Below the pieces are notes generated by a model. The model saw only the letters and a list, made by a program, of their open reading frames with translations. It did not search any database and was not told the DNA's origin. Shown in pieces: positions 47,070-55,406 of a stretch of DNA of 64,000 nt. The first letter of the stretch is position 1; each line of letters begins with the position of its first letter. The translations under genes and the position numbers were made by a program. The DNA is from Celeribacter persicus (lineage in GTDB: Bacteria; Pseudomonadota; Alphaproteobacteria; Rhodobacterales; Rhodobacteraceae): the NCBI RefSeq assembly GCF_003050785.1, contig NZ_QAOH01000011.1, forward strand, positions 54,770 through 118,769, written 5' to 3'.

Positions 47070-48080
47070 GTGAGCAGGCTGTTGCAATATAGGATGCGGC
47101 TAAGGCGCAAACAGGCGCTCTGGCGAGCTTTTCGGGCGCGCCGGGAGCTAACGCTTGTTCAGAACAACACGTCCCGTATTCGCCCGGACGATATTCTCGT
47201 CATATGCACCCTGCGCAACGAACGCATCCGGCTTCCGTATTTTCTCAAATATTACAGGAGTATGGGGGTTAGCCATTTCCTGTTCGTCGACAATGACAGC
47301 GATGACGGGTCGCGCGATTTCCTTATCGGGCAAGACGACGTTTCGATCTGGCACACCACCGCGAGCTATCGCAAATCGCTGTTCGGTGTGCATTGGATGA
47401 ACTGGCTTGCGCGGAAATACTGTCATGACCACTGGACGCTGACCGTGGATGTGGACGAGTTTCTCGTCTTTCCCTTCTGCGACACCCGCCCGATTCCGGC
47501 GCTTACGGACTGGCTCGACAATTCCGGCCTCCGCAGTTTCTCCGCGATGCTGATCGACATGTACCCGAAGGGACCGATCGACGCGCAGCCCTATCGCGAG
47601 GGGCAGAATCCTTTTGAGATCGCGGAATGGTTCGACAGCGGTAATTACATGATCTCGACCAACCCGGAGTATCACAATCTCTGGATTCAGGGCGGGCCGC
47701 GGGCGCGGCTGTTCTTCAATGACGATCCGTTCAACGCACCGTCGCTGAACAAGATTCCGTTGGTCAAATGGCATCGCAATTATGCCTATATGCATTCGAC
47801 CCATATGCTTTTGCCACGCGGGCTCAATTTCGTCTATGAGACGGAAGGTGGGGAAAAGGCCTCTGGTGCGCTTTTACATGCGAAGTTCCTCAACACCTTC
47901 GTTCAGAAGACCGAAGAGGAATTGAAACGCCGCCAGCATTACGCGGGGTCTCGCGAATATCTCGCTTATCACAACCGGATCAAGGACGATCCGGAGCTTT
48001 GGTGTAATTGGTCCGAGAAATACATCAACTGGCGTCAGCTTGAAATTCTGGGCCTCATGTCCAAGGGGAACTGGGCATGA
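47070..48080 (+). CDS. Family 2-type glycosyltransferase, paralogue B
   Basis: 336 residues from a GTG at 47070 with TAAGG upstream. Same plan as paralogue A: basic leader RMRLRRKQALWRAFRARREL, core VICTLRNERIRLPYFLKYYRSMGVSHFL, DNDSDD at 75-80 and the metal-binding LTVDVDEFLVFP (DVD at 127-129), ending NWRQLEILGLMSKGNW like its neighbour. It overlaps the next gene by 4 bp (ATGA), so B belongs to the operon with the branching enzyme and the sulfotransferase, while A is separated by 140 bp. Confidence 0.87.
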   Translation: MSRLLQYRMRLRRKQALWRAFRARRELTLVQNNTSRIRPDDILVICTLRNERIRLPYFLKYYRSMGVSHFLFVDNDSDDGSRDFLIGQDDVSIWHTTASYRKSLFGVHWMNWLARKYCHDHWTLTVDVDEFLVFPFCDTRPIPALTDWLDNSGLRSFSAMLIDMYPKGPIDAQPYREGQNPFEIAEWFDSGNYMISTNPEYHNLWIQGGPRARLFFNDDPFNAPSLNKIPLVKWHRNYAYMHSTHMLLPRGLNFVYETEGGEKASGALLHAKFLNTFVQKTEEELKRRQHYAGSREYLAYHNRIKDDPELWCNWSEKYINWRQLEILGLMSKGNWA

Positions 48081-49774
48081 CGGTCGGGTTCGTGATGTTG
48101 GTTCATACCGCGTTGCACCGGGCCGAACAGGTGGCACGCCACTGGGCGACGCATGGTTGTCCGGTGGTGATCCATGTCGACCGGCGGGTGAAGAAAGAGG
48201 TTTATCAACCTTTTGTCGACAGTCTTTCCGATCTCGACAATGTGGTGTTTTCGAAACGTCATGCCTGTGAATGGGGGACGTGGTCTCTGGTGGCGGCGTC
48301 TCAGGATGCATCGGAATTGATGCTGTCTCGCTTTCCGGAAGCGCGTCACGTCTATCTGTCGTCCGGTGCCTGCCTGCCGCTGCGTCCGGTTGAGGACCTG
48401 AAACGCTACCTCGCCGCGCGGCCGATGACGAATTTCATCGAAAGCGTGACAACAGAGGACGTGCCCTGGACCGTTGGAGGGCTCGATGCCGAACGCTTCA
48501 CCCTGCGTTTTCCGTTCTCCTGGAAAAAGCAACGGCGGTTGTTCGACCGCTACGTATCACTCCAGCGCACACTCGGCTACAAGCGCAAGATCCCCGACGG
48601 CCTGGTGCCGCATCTTGGATCGCAATGGTGGTGCCTGACGCGTCAGACCCTGTCCGCCATCCTCGAAGACCCGGATCGCAAACTCTACGATGGCTATTTC
48701 AAAAGGGTCTGGATTCCGGACGAAAGTTATTACCAGACCCTTGTGCGGCTCTACTCGAACAATATCGAAAGCCGCTCTCTGACGCTGTCGAAATTCGATT
48801 ATCAGGGCAAGCCGCATATTTTCTACGACGATCATTTGCAGCTTCTGCGGCGCTCCGACTGTTTTGTGGCGCGCAAAATCTGGCCAAAGGCGGAACGGCT
48901 TTATGCGACCTTTCTCAATCTGGACAGCAATCCGATGAAGGGGACTGAGCCCAATCCGGGCAAGATCGACCGGATTTTCTCAAAGGCGGTGGAGCGGCGT
49001 GTCATGGGGCGCGAAGGGCTTTACATGCAAAGTCGGATGCCCGGCCAAGGCAAGGGACACGGCAAGACCAGCGCGCCTTATTCGGTTTTCGAAGGCTTCT
49101 CGGACCTGTTCGAGAATTTCGACGAATGGCTGTCGCGGGCCGTAGGTGCGCGTGTCCATGGCCATCTTTTCGCGCCGGATGAGGTGGAGTTTTCCGGCGG
49201 GCAAAAGGTCTTTTCCGGCGCGCTTTCCAATCACGCAGCTCTGCGCGACTATAATCCCTGTGGTTTTCTCACCTCGCTAATCTGGAATACGCGGGGCGAG
49301 CGACAATGTTTCATGTACGGTCCGCGTGACAATCAGGCGATCAACTGGCTCATTGCCACAGATCCCAATGCGCAGATTTCCGTGATTTCCGGCGCCTGGG
49401 CGGTCACTCTGTTCCGCTCGGACAAGAGCTTTTCCGAGATTCGTCGCGAAGCGGCGCGCCTGCAGAGGATCGAGGCCAAGCATATCGAGATTCTGCGATC
49501 TCAGCATATCAAAGCGCGGGTGCGGATATGGACCATGGCGGATTTCATCGAAAGCCAGATGGAGCCCTTGCAGGCGATCATCGACGAGATCGGTCCCCGC
49601 AATGTCCGTCGTTTGACGGAGGCGCCGCGAATGCGGGATCTGACGGGCTTCGGGCAATTCCTGCAAAATCTCAAGAACCAGGGGATGAAGCCGCATCTCA
49701 TGGGCGATTTTCCAATGAGCAATGAACCCGACATGCGGACGCGGGAACATAAACGGCCCTATCTTGTAAAGTAA
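48077..49774 (+). CDS. Core-2/I-branching type (GT14) glycosyltransferase with extra C-terminal domain
   Basis: 565 residues. Residues about 1-260 fit the Core-2/I-branching beta-1,6-N-acetylglucosaminyltransferase family: GFVMLVHTALHRAEQVARHW, VIHVDRRVKKEVYQPF, FSKRHACEWGTWSLVAA, HVYLSSGACLPLRPVEDL, GSQWWCLTR and WIPDESYYQTL. The remaining 300 residues form a separate domain of the type labelled DUF5928 in roseobacters, as far as I recall (YNPCGFLTSLIWNTRGERQCFMYGPRDNQAINWL). Start and overlap tie it to paralogue B; the sulfotransferase gene begins 18 bp later. Confidence 0.85.
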   Translation: MTVGFVMLVHTALHRAEQVARHWATHGCPVVIHVDRRVKKEVYQPFVDSLSDLDNVVFSKRHACEWGTWSLVAASQDASELMLSRFPEARHVYLSSGACLPLRPVEDLKRYLAARPMTNFIESVTTEDVPWTVGGLDAERFTLRFPFSWKKQRRLFDRYVSLQRTLGYKRKIPDGLVPHLGSQWWCLTRQTLSAILEDPDRKLYDGYFKRVWIPDESYYQTLVRLYSNNIESRSLTLSKFDYQGKPHIFYDDHLQLLRRSDCFVARKIWPKAERLYATFLNLDSNPMKGTEPNPGKIDRIFSKAVERRVMGREGLYMQSRMPGQGKGHGKTSAPYSVFEGFSDLFENFDEWLSRAVGARVHGHLFAPDEVEFSGGQKVFSGALSNHAALRDYNPCGFLTSLIWNTRGERQCFMYGPRDNQAINWLIATDPNAQISVISGAWAVTLFRSDKSFSEIRREAARLQRIEAKHIEILRSQHIKARVRIWTMADFIESQMEPLQAIIDEIGPRNVRRLTEAPRMRDLTGFGQFLQNLKNQGMKPHLMGDFPMSNEPDMRTREHKRPYLVK

Positions 49775-49792
49775 CGTTGGTAAAACAAACAC

Positions 49793-51217
49793 ATGGCCAA
49801 GCCTTTCGACTATTTCGTGATTTTCGCCGAGATGCGGACCGGGTCCAATTTTCTGGAGGAAAACGTCAACTCCTATCCGGGTCTGAAATGCTGGGGCGAG
49901 GTGTTCAACCCGGCCTTCATCGGCCAGTCGAAACAACAGGAAATGCTGGGTTTCACCATGGCGATGCGGGAGGCGGATCCGACCGTGTTGCTGGGCAAGA
50001 TGCGTGCGGAGACCGAGGGACTTGCCGGTTTTCGGTTCTTCCACGATCACGATCCGCGCATCCTGTCCCATGTGCTGAAAGACCCGCGTTGCGCCAAGAT
50101 CATTCTCACGCGCAATCCACTGGAGAGTTATGTGTCGCGTAAAATCGCCGGAGCGACCGGGCAATGGCGGCTTGGCGATCTGAAAGATGCGAAATCGGCG
50201 AAGGTACGTTTCGAGCGGCGCGAGTTCCAGGAAATGCTCGACGCACTGAAGGAATTTCAGATTTTTTTGCAACGCACATTGCAGACCACGGGGCAGACGG
50301 CCTTTTACATCAATTACGAGGATATTCAGGACATCGAGGTTCTGAATGGTCTGGCGCGTTTCCTTGGGGTGACCGAAGAGCGGGCGAAGACCAATCAGAA
50401 GACCAAGGTTCAGAATCCCGCGCGGCTTGAAGACAAGGTGGTGAACTACGCCGAAATGGTCTCCGATCTGTCGAACATCGACCATTTCAACCTGTCGAAC
50501 ACGCCGAATTTTGAGCCGCGTCGGCATCCGGCGGTGCCGACCTATGTGGCGGGGCAGGCGGCGCCCGTGCTCTACATGCCGGTACGCAGCGGGCCGGAGA
50601 CGGCGGTGAAGGCCTGGATGGCCGCGCTCGACAAGGTGACGCCTGAGGAACTGACGCAAGGGTTCACGCAGAAATCCCTGCGTCAATGGAAGCGGCAGAA
50701 CAAGGGGCACCGCAGTTTCACGGTGATTTCGCACCCGGTGCAACGGCTGCACCGGACGTTTTGCCAGTATATCCTGAACCTCAGTAGCCAGACCTATGGT
50801 GATATTCGCGAAACCCTACGGGCGACCTACAAGCTGCCTTTGCCGATCAGTGGCCCGGATGCAGGCTACGACCGGGATCAGCATCGTGAGGCTTTCATCA
50901 AATTCGCGGATTTCGTGCGCGGCAACCTGAACGGTCAGACCTCGATCCGCGTCGATGGCACATGGGCTTCGCAATCCGAGGTGATCAAGGGCTTCGCCGA
51001 TTTCTCCTTGCCGGACATGGTGTTGCGCGAAGAGAGTCTTGCCGAAGACCTCACGCATCTCGCCGGTGCGCTGGGTAAGCTGCCGCCTCTGGTCGAGGAG
51101 GAGCCGCAGGATTCGCCGATCACCCTCGCCGAGATTTACAACGAAGAGGTCGAGGAGGCCGTGCGCACGGCCTATCAGCGCGATTACATGATGTTCGGGT
51201 TCAAACCTTGGGGCTGA
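49793..51217 (+). CDS. Sulfotransferase, apparently two sulfotransferase-type domains in one chain
   Basis: 474 residues. The N-terminal domain (about 1-245) has the 5'-phosphosulfate-binding loop EMRTGSNFLEE (13-23) and the 3'-phosphate segment IILTRNPLESYVSRK (103-117), like Stf0/NodH-type sulfotransferases that use PAPS. The C-terminal half (about 255-474) has a second P-loop-like segment LYMPVRSGPETAVKAWM, then VISHPVQRLHRTFCQYIL (311-328) and a tail EEVEEAVRTAYQRDYMMFGF that resemble the sulfotransferase family 2 pattern. The second loop is degenerate, so that half may be a non-catalytic or acceptor-binding unit. It is the last gene of the glycosyltransferase operon. Confidence 0.82.
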   Translation: MAKPFDYFVIFAEMRTGSNFLEENVNSYPGLKCWGEVFNPAFIGQSKQQEMLGFTMAMREADPTVLLGKMRAETEGLAGFRFFHDHDPRILSHVLKDPRCAKIILTRNPLESYVSRKIAGATGQWRLGDLKDAKSAKVRFERREFQEMLDALKEFQIFLQRTLQTTGQTAFYINYEDIQDIEVLNGLARFLGVTEERAKTNQKTKVQNPARLEDKVVNYAEMVSDLSNIDHFNLSNTPNFEPRRHPAVPTYVAGQAAPVLYMPVRSGPETAVKAWMAALDKVTPEELTQGFTQKSLRQWKRQNKGHRSFTVISHPVQRLHRTFCQYILNLSSQTYGDIRETLRATYKLPLPISGPDAGYDRDQHREAFIKFADFVRGNLNGQTSIRVDGTWASQSEVIKGFADFSLPDMVLREESLAEDLTHLAGALGKLPPLVEEEPQDSPITLAEIYNEEVEEAVRTAYQRDYMMFGFKPWG

Positions 51218-51226
51218 TGCGGGCGA

Positions 51227-51691
51227 TCAGGCGGCCTTGATCGCCGGGCCTTCGGTCAGAATGGCGTGTAGCGTTGCCGGATCGTTATTGGCGCGCAGCT
51301 TGGCACAGATGTCGGTGTCACGCATCGTGCGGGAGACAAGCGCCAGCGCCTTGAGGTGATCGACGCCGGATTCGGCGGGGGCGAACAGGGCAAAGACCAG
51401 ATCGACGGGTTGGCGATCCACCGCATCGAAATCCATCGCACTTTCCAGACGCATGAAGGCACCGACGACGCGGTCCAATCCTTCGATACGGGCGTGAGGA
51501 AGCGCGACGCCATGGCCCACACCGGTGGGGCCAAGGCTTTCGCGGGCCTGAAGCGCGTCGATCGTGCCGTTTTCCGACAGACCATACGCGCTTGCAGCGA
51601 TCTCGCCGAGATCCTGAAACAGACGTTTTTTGCTCGTCATCTTACCCACAACCTTGATGGCCTGCGGATCCAAGATCTTTGCGATATCCAT
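51227..51691 (-). CDS. ptsN: PTS IIA-like nitrogen regulatory protein
   Basis: 154-residue EIIA-Ntr protein. Phospho-acceptor H66 lies in GVGHGVALPHARIEGLDRVVGAF. It belongs to a regulatory phosphorelay that senses nitrogen and potassium state rather than transporting sugar. It follows hpf as the last gene of the lpt operon; a strong inverted repeat lies between them. Confidence 0.94.
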   Translation of the reverse strand: MDIAKILDPQAIKVVGKMTSKKRLFQDLGEIAASAYGLSENGTIDALQARESLGPTGVGHGVALPHARIEGLDRVVGAFMRLESAMDFDAVDRQPVDLVFALFAPAESGVDHLKALALVSRTMRDTDICAKLRANNDPATLHAILTEGPAIKAA

Positions 51692-51693
51692 TT

Positions 51694-51731
51694 GAAACTA
51701 CCCGCCCCGACCCGTCGAGGCGGGCCGGTTT
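51694..51731 (-). other. Inverted repeat between hpf and ptsN
   Basis: CCCGCC at 51701-51706 pairs with GGCGGG at 51719-51724; flanking GAAAC (51694-51698) and GTTTC (51727-51731) extend the symmetry. No T run follows on either strand, so it may tune ptsN expression relative to hpf by partial termination or RNA processing. Confidence 0.45.
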
Positions 51732-51733
51732 CA

Positions 51734-52309
51734 TTATTTCGCGTTGTCAGGGTCGACCCAACCGATGTTGCCATCGGCACGGCGGTAGACCACGTTTACA
51801 CCGTTTTTACCTTCTTTGTGGAACACAAGAACAGGTGCTCCGGCAAGCTCCATCTGCATCACCGCTTCGCCCACCGTCAGAGTCGGAATTTTGGTTTCCA
51901 TCTCTGCGATGATCATCGGTTGCAGGGTTTCCGGTTCCTTATCCTCATCGTGTTCCGACGCGGCGAGGATATACTGAGAAGCGCCGAAAAGTTCAACAGG
52001 CTCGGTGCGCTCCTTGTGGTGATCTTTCAGGCGGCGTTTATAACGACGCAGCTGCTTGTCCATTTTCTCCGCACAGGCGTCGAAGGCGGCATAGATTTCA
52101 TGAGCCTTTGCGCTGGCTTGTGCGTTCAGGCCGGAGGACAGGTGCACCACGGCCTCGCAAACATATTCCGCCCCAGATTTGGAAAACACGACATTCGCGT
52201 CGGTCGGACGTTGACCGTATTTGTCCAGAACGGCGCCAAGCTCGGTTTTCACATGCGTTTGAAGCGATTCACCGATGTCGATTTGTTTTCCGCTGATTTG
52301 GTACCGCAT
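51734..52309 (-). CDS. hpf: Ribosome hibernation promoting factor, long form
   Basis: 191 residues. The N-terminal domain (MRYQISGKQIDIGESLQTHVKTEL, VVFSKSGAEYVCEAVVHL, IYAAFDACAEKMDKQLRRYKRRLKDH) binds in the 30S decoding region; the C-terminal tail domain (ASQYILAAS, ETKIPTLTVGEAVMQMELAGAPVLVFH) is the dimerisation part of the long form that makes 100S ribosomes without RMF. Lies between lptB and ptsN with no rpoN gene. Confidence 0.95.
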   Translation of the reverse strand: MRYQISGKQIDIGESLQTHVKTELGAVLDKYGQRPTDANVVFSKSGAEYVCEAVVHLSSGLNAQASAKAHEIYAAFDACAEKMDKQLRRYKRRLKDHHKERTEPVELFGASQYILAASEHDEDKEPETLQPMIIAEMETKIPTLTVGEAVMQMELAGAPVLVFHKEGKNGVNVVYRRADGNIGWVDPDNAK

Positions 52310-52555
52310 AGATACCTCCTTCTTTGTTTGACCTACGCCTGAACGCCTCCTCCGGCGTGGATGCGAGGTCCTGGGTTTTTGTTAAAAGCGGGAATACAAT
52401 GCATGGCAAGGATGAGGAACCCGGACAATTTGTCGGGGTGTTTTTCCGGCGCTCTGTGGCTCTTTGGTGCCATGGCCCAGACTCTTATCCTCAGGTCACG
52501 CATTGGATACTTATAAGGCGTCAGAAAGCGGGTGAATGTCAATCGAAACCCGCCC
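52310..52555 (-). promoter_or_regulatory. Gene-free leader of hpf
   Basis: 246 bp between lptB and hpf. On the minus strand there is a GCGGGT/ACCCGC hairpin with TTT near the lptB end, and a TTGACA (52542-52537 region) followed by TTATAAG about 20 bp on, a promoter with a long spacer. Near the hpf start an ACGCC/GGCGT stem lies in the likely leader. So hpf-ptsN may have their own promoter in addition to read-through. Confidence 0.4.
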
Positions 52556-53287
52556 TCAGATCCGGAAATTGTCGCCGAGGTAAACGCGCCTGACTGTCTC
52601 GTCGGCGACAATATCTTCCTTGGTTCCGGACATCAGCACATGACCATCGTGGAGGATATAGGCGCGGTCGATAATTCCCAATGTTTCCTGTACGTTATGG
52701 TCCGTGATCAGAACGCCGATGCCGCGCGTCTTGAGATCGGAAACCAGCCCGCGAATTTCCGCCACCGCAATCGGATCGACGCCTGCGAAGGGTTCGTCGA
52801 GCAGCACATAGGAGGGATCGGAAGCGAGGCAGCGGGCGATTTCGACTCGGCGCCGTTCCCCGCCCGAAAGCGACAGAGCGGGCGCGCGCCGCAGATGGGC
52901 GATGGAGAACTCCGACAGAAGATCTTCGAGCTTTTCCCGTCGCAGCAGAGGGTCCTTTTCGGAGACTTCAAGGATGGCGAGAATGTTGTCCTCGACGCAG
53001 AGACCGCGGAACACCGAAGCCTCTTGTGGCAGGTAGCCGATGCCGAGCTTGGCGCGGCGATACATCGGCAAAAGCGTGATGTTGCGCCCGTCCACCGTGA
53101 CATCTCCGCCCTCGGGCATCACAAGTCCGGCGATGGAATAGAAACAGGTGGTTTTCCCCGACCCGTTCGGCCCCAGAAGCGCGACCACTTCGCCGCGTTC
53201 GAGATCGAGCGACACGTCCCGGATCACGGTCCGTTTGCGATAGCCCTTGCGCAGATTACGGACCTTCAGCCCGGTGGTGTCACTCAT
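52556..53287 (-). CDS. lptB: LPS export ABC transporter ATP-binding protein LptB
   Basis: Powers extraction of LPS from the inner membrane with LptFG. 243 residues: Walker A GPNGSGKTT at 39-47, signature LSGGERRRVEIAR, Walker B YVLLDEPFAGVDP. Overlaps lptA by 4 bp (ATGA). Confidence 0.96.
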   Translation of the reverse strand: MSDTTGLKVRNLRKGYRKRTVIRDVSLDLERGEVVALLGPNGSGKTTCFYSIAGLVMPEGGDVTVDGRNITLLPMYRRAKLGIGYLPQEASVFRGLCVEDNILAILEVSEKDPLLRREKLEDLLSEFSIAHLRRAPALSLSGGERRRVEIARCLASDPSYVLLDEPFAGVDPIAVAEIRGLVSDLKTRGIGVLITDHNVQETLGIIDRAYILHDGHVLMSGTKEDIVADETVRRVYLGDNFRI

Positions 53288-53796
53288 TGATCCTTCCCGG
53301 ATTGCAGGATGGTCTTGACCCGTCCGTCCATGCGACCGGTGCCGGTGTTCAGGTCGATCACCATGCGTTCGCCTGACATCACGCTGTTGCCTTGGGTCAA
53401 AAGCACATTGCCGGTCAGGGTTACGGTGCCTGATTCGAGGTTGTATTCGGCGTTCTGGGCCTCAGCCGCTTCGCCGGCGTTGGTGATCGTCACTCCGCCG
53501 GAGGCCAGAAGCCGGGCGATCTGGCTGGTGTCGCTGCCATAGATCACCTCGACGGTTTTCGCCGCGAGCCGCATCGTGCCCTGGCCGATCACGACGTTGC
53601 CGGTGAAGATCGCCTTGCCGGTGTTCTGGTCGACGCTGAGCTGATCGGAAGTGATCTCGACGGGCAGGGCGCTGTCGTGCTTGAGGCCGCCGAAGGCAAT
53701 CTGCGTGCCCTGCGCCATCACGGGCAGGCTGGGAAGGGAAAGCGCAAAGGCCAGAGCGCAACTGAGCGAAAGGGTACGGATGATGGACACGTGCAA
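53284..53796 (-). CDS. lptA: LPS transport periplasmic protein LptA
   Basis: 170 residues with a signal peptide (SIIRTLSLSCALAFALSLPSLPVMAQ, in part) and an OstA/LptA beta-jellyroll: VEITSDQLSVDQNTGKAIFTGNVVIGQG, ASGGVTITNAGEAAEAQNAEYNLESGTVTLTGNVLLTQG. Forms the periplasmic bridge for LPS. Between lptC (11 bp gap) and lptB (overlap). Confidence 0.93.
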   Translation of the reverse strand: MHVSIIRTLSLSCALAFALSLPSLPVMAQGTQIAFGGLKHDSALPVEITSDQLSVDQNTGKAIFTGNVVIGQGTMRLAAKTVEVIYGSDTSQIARLLASGGVTITNAGEAAEAQNAEYNLESGTVTLTGNVLLTQGNSVMSGERMVIDLNTGTGRMDGRVKTILQSGKDQ

Positions 53797-53807
53797 ATCC
53801 TCGAAAA

Positions 53808-54407
53808 TCAGGGCTGATATATCAGCTTCACCCCGTTCTTGAAAACCAGAAGGTAGGCGTTCGTGTCCGGATCCTGTGAAATTTCCATGGCGCCTGCGGT
53901 CAATTCGCCCGCAGGCCCGTCCGCCTCGACGGTTCCGGGGCTTTCGATCTTCGACACATCGAGAAGTGTGGCGACCCGGTCGGAGGTGATCGTATAGCCG
54001 GTGGAGGTTTCGATCTCCACATGGCCGGACAGCTCGGCGATCTGAGCGGGGCCGTCGATCACGCCGTCATCGGCCTTGAGTGTGACGGAGCCGTTGCCGG
54101 GCATTCTGAGCGCGCCGTGCACGATGGTGGAATTGACCACATCCGGGGTTGAGAGATCGGGACGCACGATATCGGCGGAAATTTCAAGCTCCGCTCCGTC
54201 GCGGGTGACGGTCGCAAAGGAGGGCGCCTCGATACGTTGTTCGCGGGCCAGCGTTTCCAGATCCACCTCCGCATAGGGGATCGACAGGCCAATCTCCTTG
54301 CCGCGGGCAAACAGAAAGAGCGTCGCCAAAAGCGCAAGGCTCGCCAGCGGCAAGGCGACCTTCGCAAAGGCCACGAATTTGGAATAGGTGTTGTCGAACC
54401 GCGCCAT
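53808..54407 (-). CDS. lptC: LPS export protein LptC
   Basis: 199 residues with one N-terminal transmembrane helix (ALPLASLALLATLFLFA) and a periplasmic domain rich in beta strands, as in LptC. Sequence of this protein is poorly conserved, so the call leans on the helix plus its place between kdsD and lptA, 9 and 11 bp away. Confidence 0.88.
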   Translation of the reverse strand: MARFDNTYSKFVAFAKVALPLASLALLATLFLFARGKEIGLSIPYAEVDLETLAREQRIEAPSFATVTRDGAELEISADIVRPDLSTPDVVNSTIVHGALRMPGNGSVTLKADDGVIDGPAQIAELSGHVEIETSTGYTITSDRVATLLDVSKIESPGTVEADGPAGELTAGAMEISQDPDTNAYLLVFKNGVKLIYQP

Positions 54408-54416
54408 GGAGACGTC

Positions 54417-55379
54417 TTACACGACCCCGGCGCGAAGACAGTCCTGAATTTTCAGAATGCCGCAAGGACGCCCGTCATCGGCAGTTTCCCGCACAAAGAG
54501 ACAGGTAATTGCACGCTCGTCCATCCGTGCCACTGCCTTTTCGGCCAGCGCATCGGCGGCGATGGTCATCGGCCCTTTGGTCATGATGTCTCCGGCGGTC
54601 TTGTCCAGAAGCCCGTCGATATGGCGGCGCAGGTCGCCGTCGGTGATGATCCCGATCAACTGCCCGTCTGCGTCCACCACACCGACCACGCCGAAACCTT
54701 TCTCCGAAATCACGGAAAGTGCCTCGCGCATCGGTGTTTCGGCCGTCACGAGCGGCATGTCGGTGTGCATCAATGCCCGCACTTTCGTGAGGCGCGCGCC
54801 AAGCTTGCCGCCCGGATGCAGCACCCGGAAATTGTCGGCGGTGAAAGCGCGGTGCTTCATGAGCGCGATGGCAATGGCGTCACCGAGCGCCAGCGTCATC
54901 GTGGTCGATGTGGTCGGAACGATGCCATGACCGCAGGCCTCCGGCGCTTTCGGCAGGATCAGAGCCACATCGCAGGCGCGAATGAGCGAGCTTTCGGGGT
55001 TCGAGGCGACCCCGATCATCGGGATTTTGAAGCGGCGGGTGTAGGCGATCACGTCCGCCAGTTCCGGCGTTTCCCCGGAATTCGACAGTACGAGGCACAC
55101 GTCCCCATCGCCGATCATGCCGAGATCGCCGTGGCTCGCTTCCGCCGGATGGACGAAATGCGCGGGCGTGCCGGTGGAGGCTAAGGTGGCCGTGATCTTG
55201 CGCGCGATATGGCCGGATTTGCCCATGCCTGTGACGATGGTACGGCCCTTGGCGGCGAGAATCACCTCCACAGCTTCGGTGAATTCCGCACCGAGGCTGT
55301 CGGTCAGAAGTCTGAGTGCGTCGGCCTCCTGCCGGATCACACGGCGGGCTGTGTCAAGGAAAGTGACGGGCTCTGTCAT
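54417..55379 (-). CDS. kdsD: D-arabinose-5-phosphate isomerase (KpsF/GutQ/KdsD family)
   Basis: Makes arabinose 5-phosphate from ribulose 5-phosphate for Kdo synthesis. 320 residues: SIS domain with GMGKSGHIARKITATLASTGTPAHFVHPAEASHGDLGM, and two C-terminal CBS domains (MHTDMPLVTAETPMREALSVISEKGFG; DLRRHIDGLLDKTAGDIM region). Sits upstream of lptC. Confidence 0.94.
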   Translation of the reverse strand: MTEPVTFLDTARRVIRQEADALRLLTDSLGAEFTEAVEVILAAKGRTIVTGMGKSGHIARKITATLASTGTPAHFVHPAEASHGDLGMIGDGDVCLVLSNSGETPELADVIAYTRRFKIPMIGVASNPESSLIRACDVALILPKAPEACGHGIVPTTSTTMTLALGDAIAIALMKHRAFTADNFRVLHPGGKLGARLTKVRALMHTDMPLVTAETPMREALSVISEKGFGVVGVVDADGQLIGIITDGDLRRHIDGLLDKTAGDIMTKGPMTIAADALAEKAVARMDERAITCLFVRETADDGRPCGILKIQDCLRAGVV

Positions 55380-55406
55380 ATTGCGCCGCTCCGGTCAGAG
55401 AAAATG

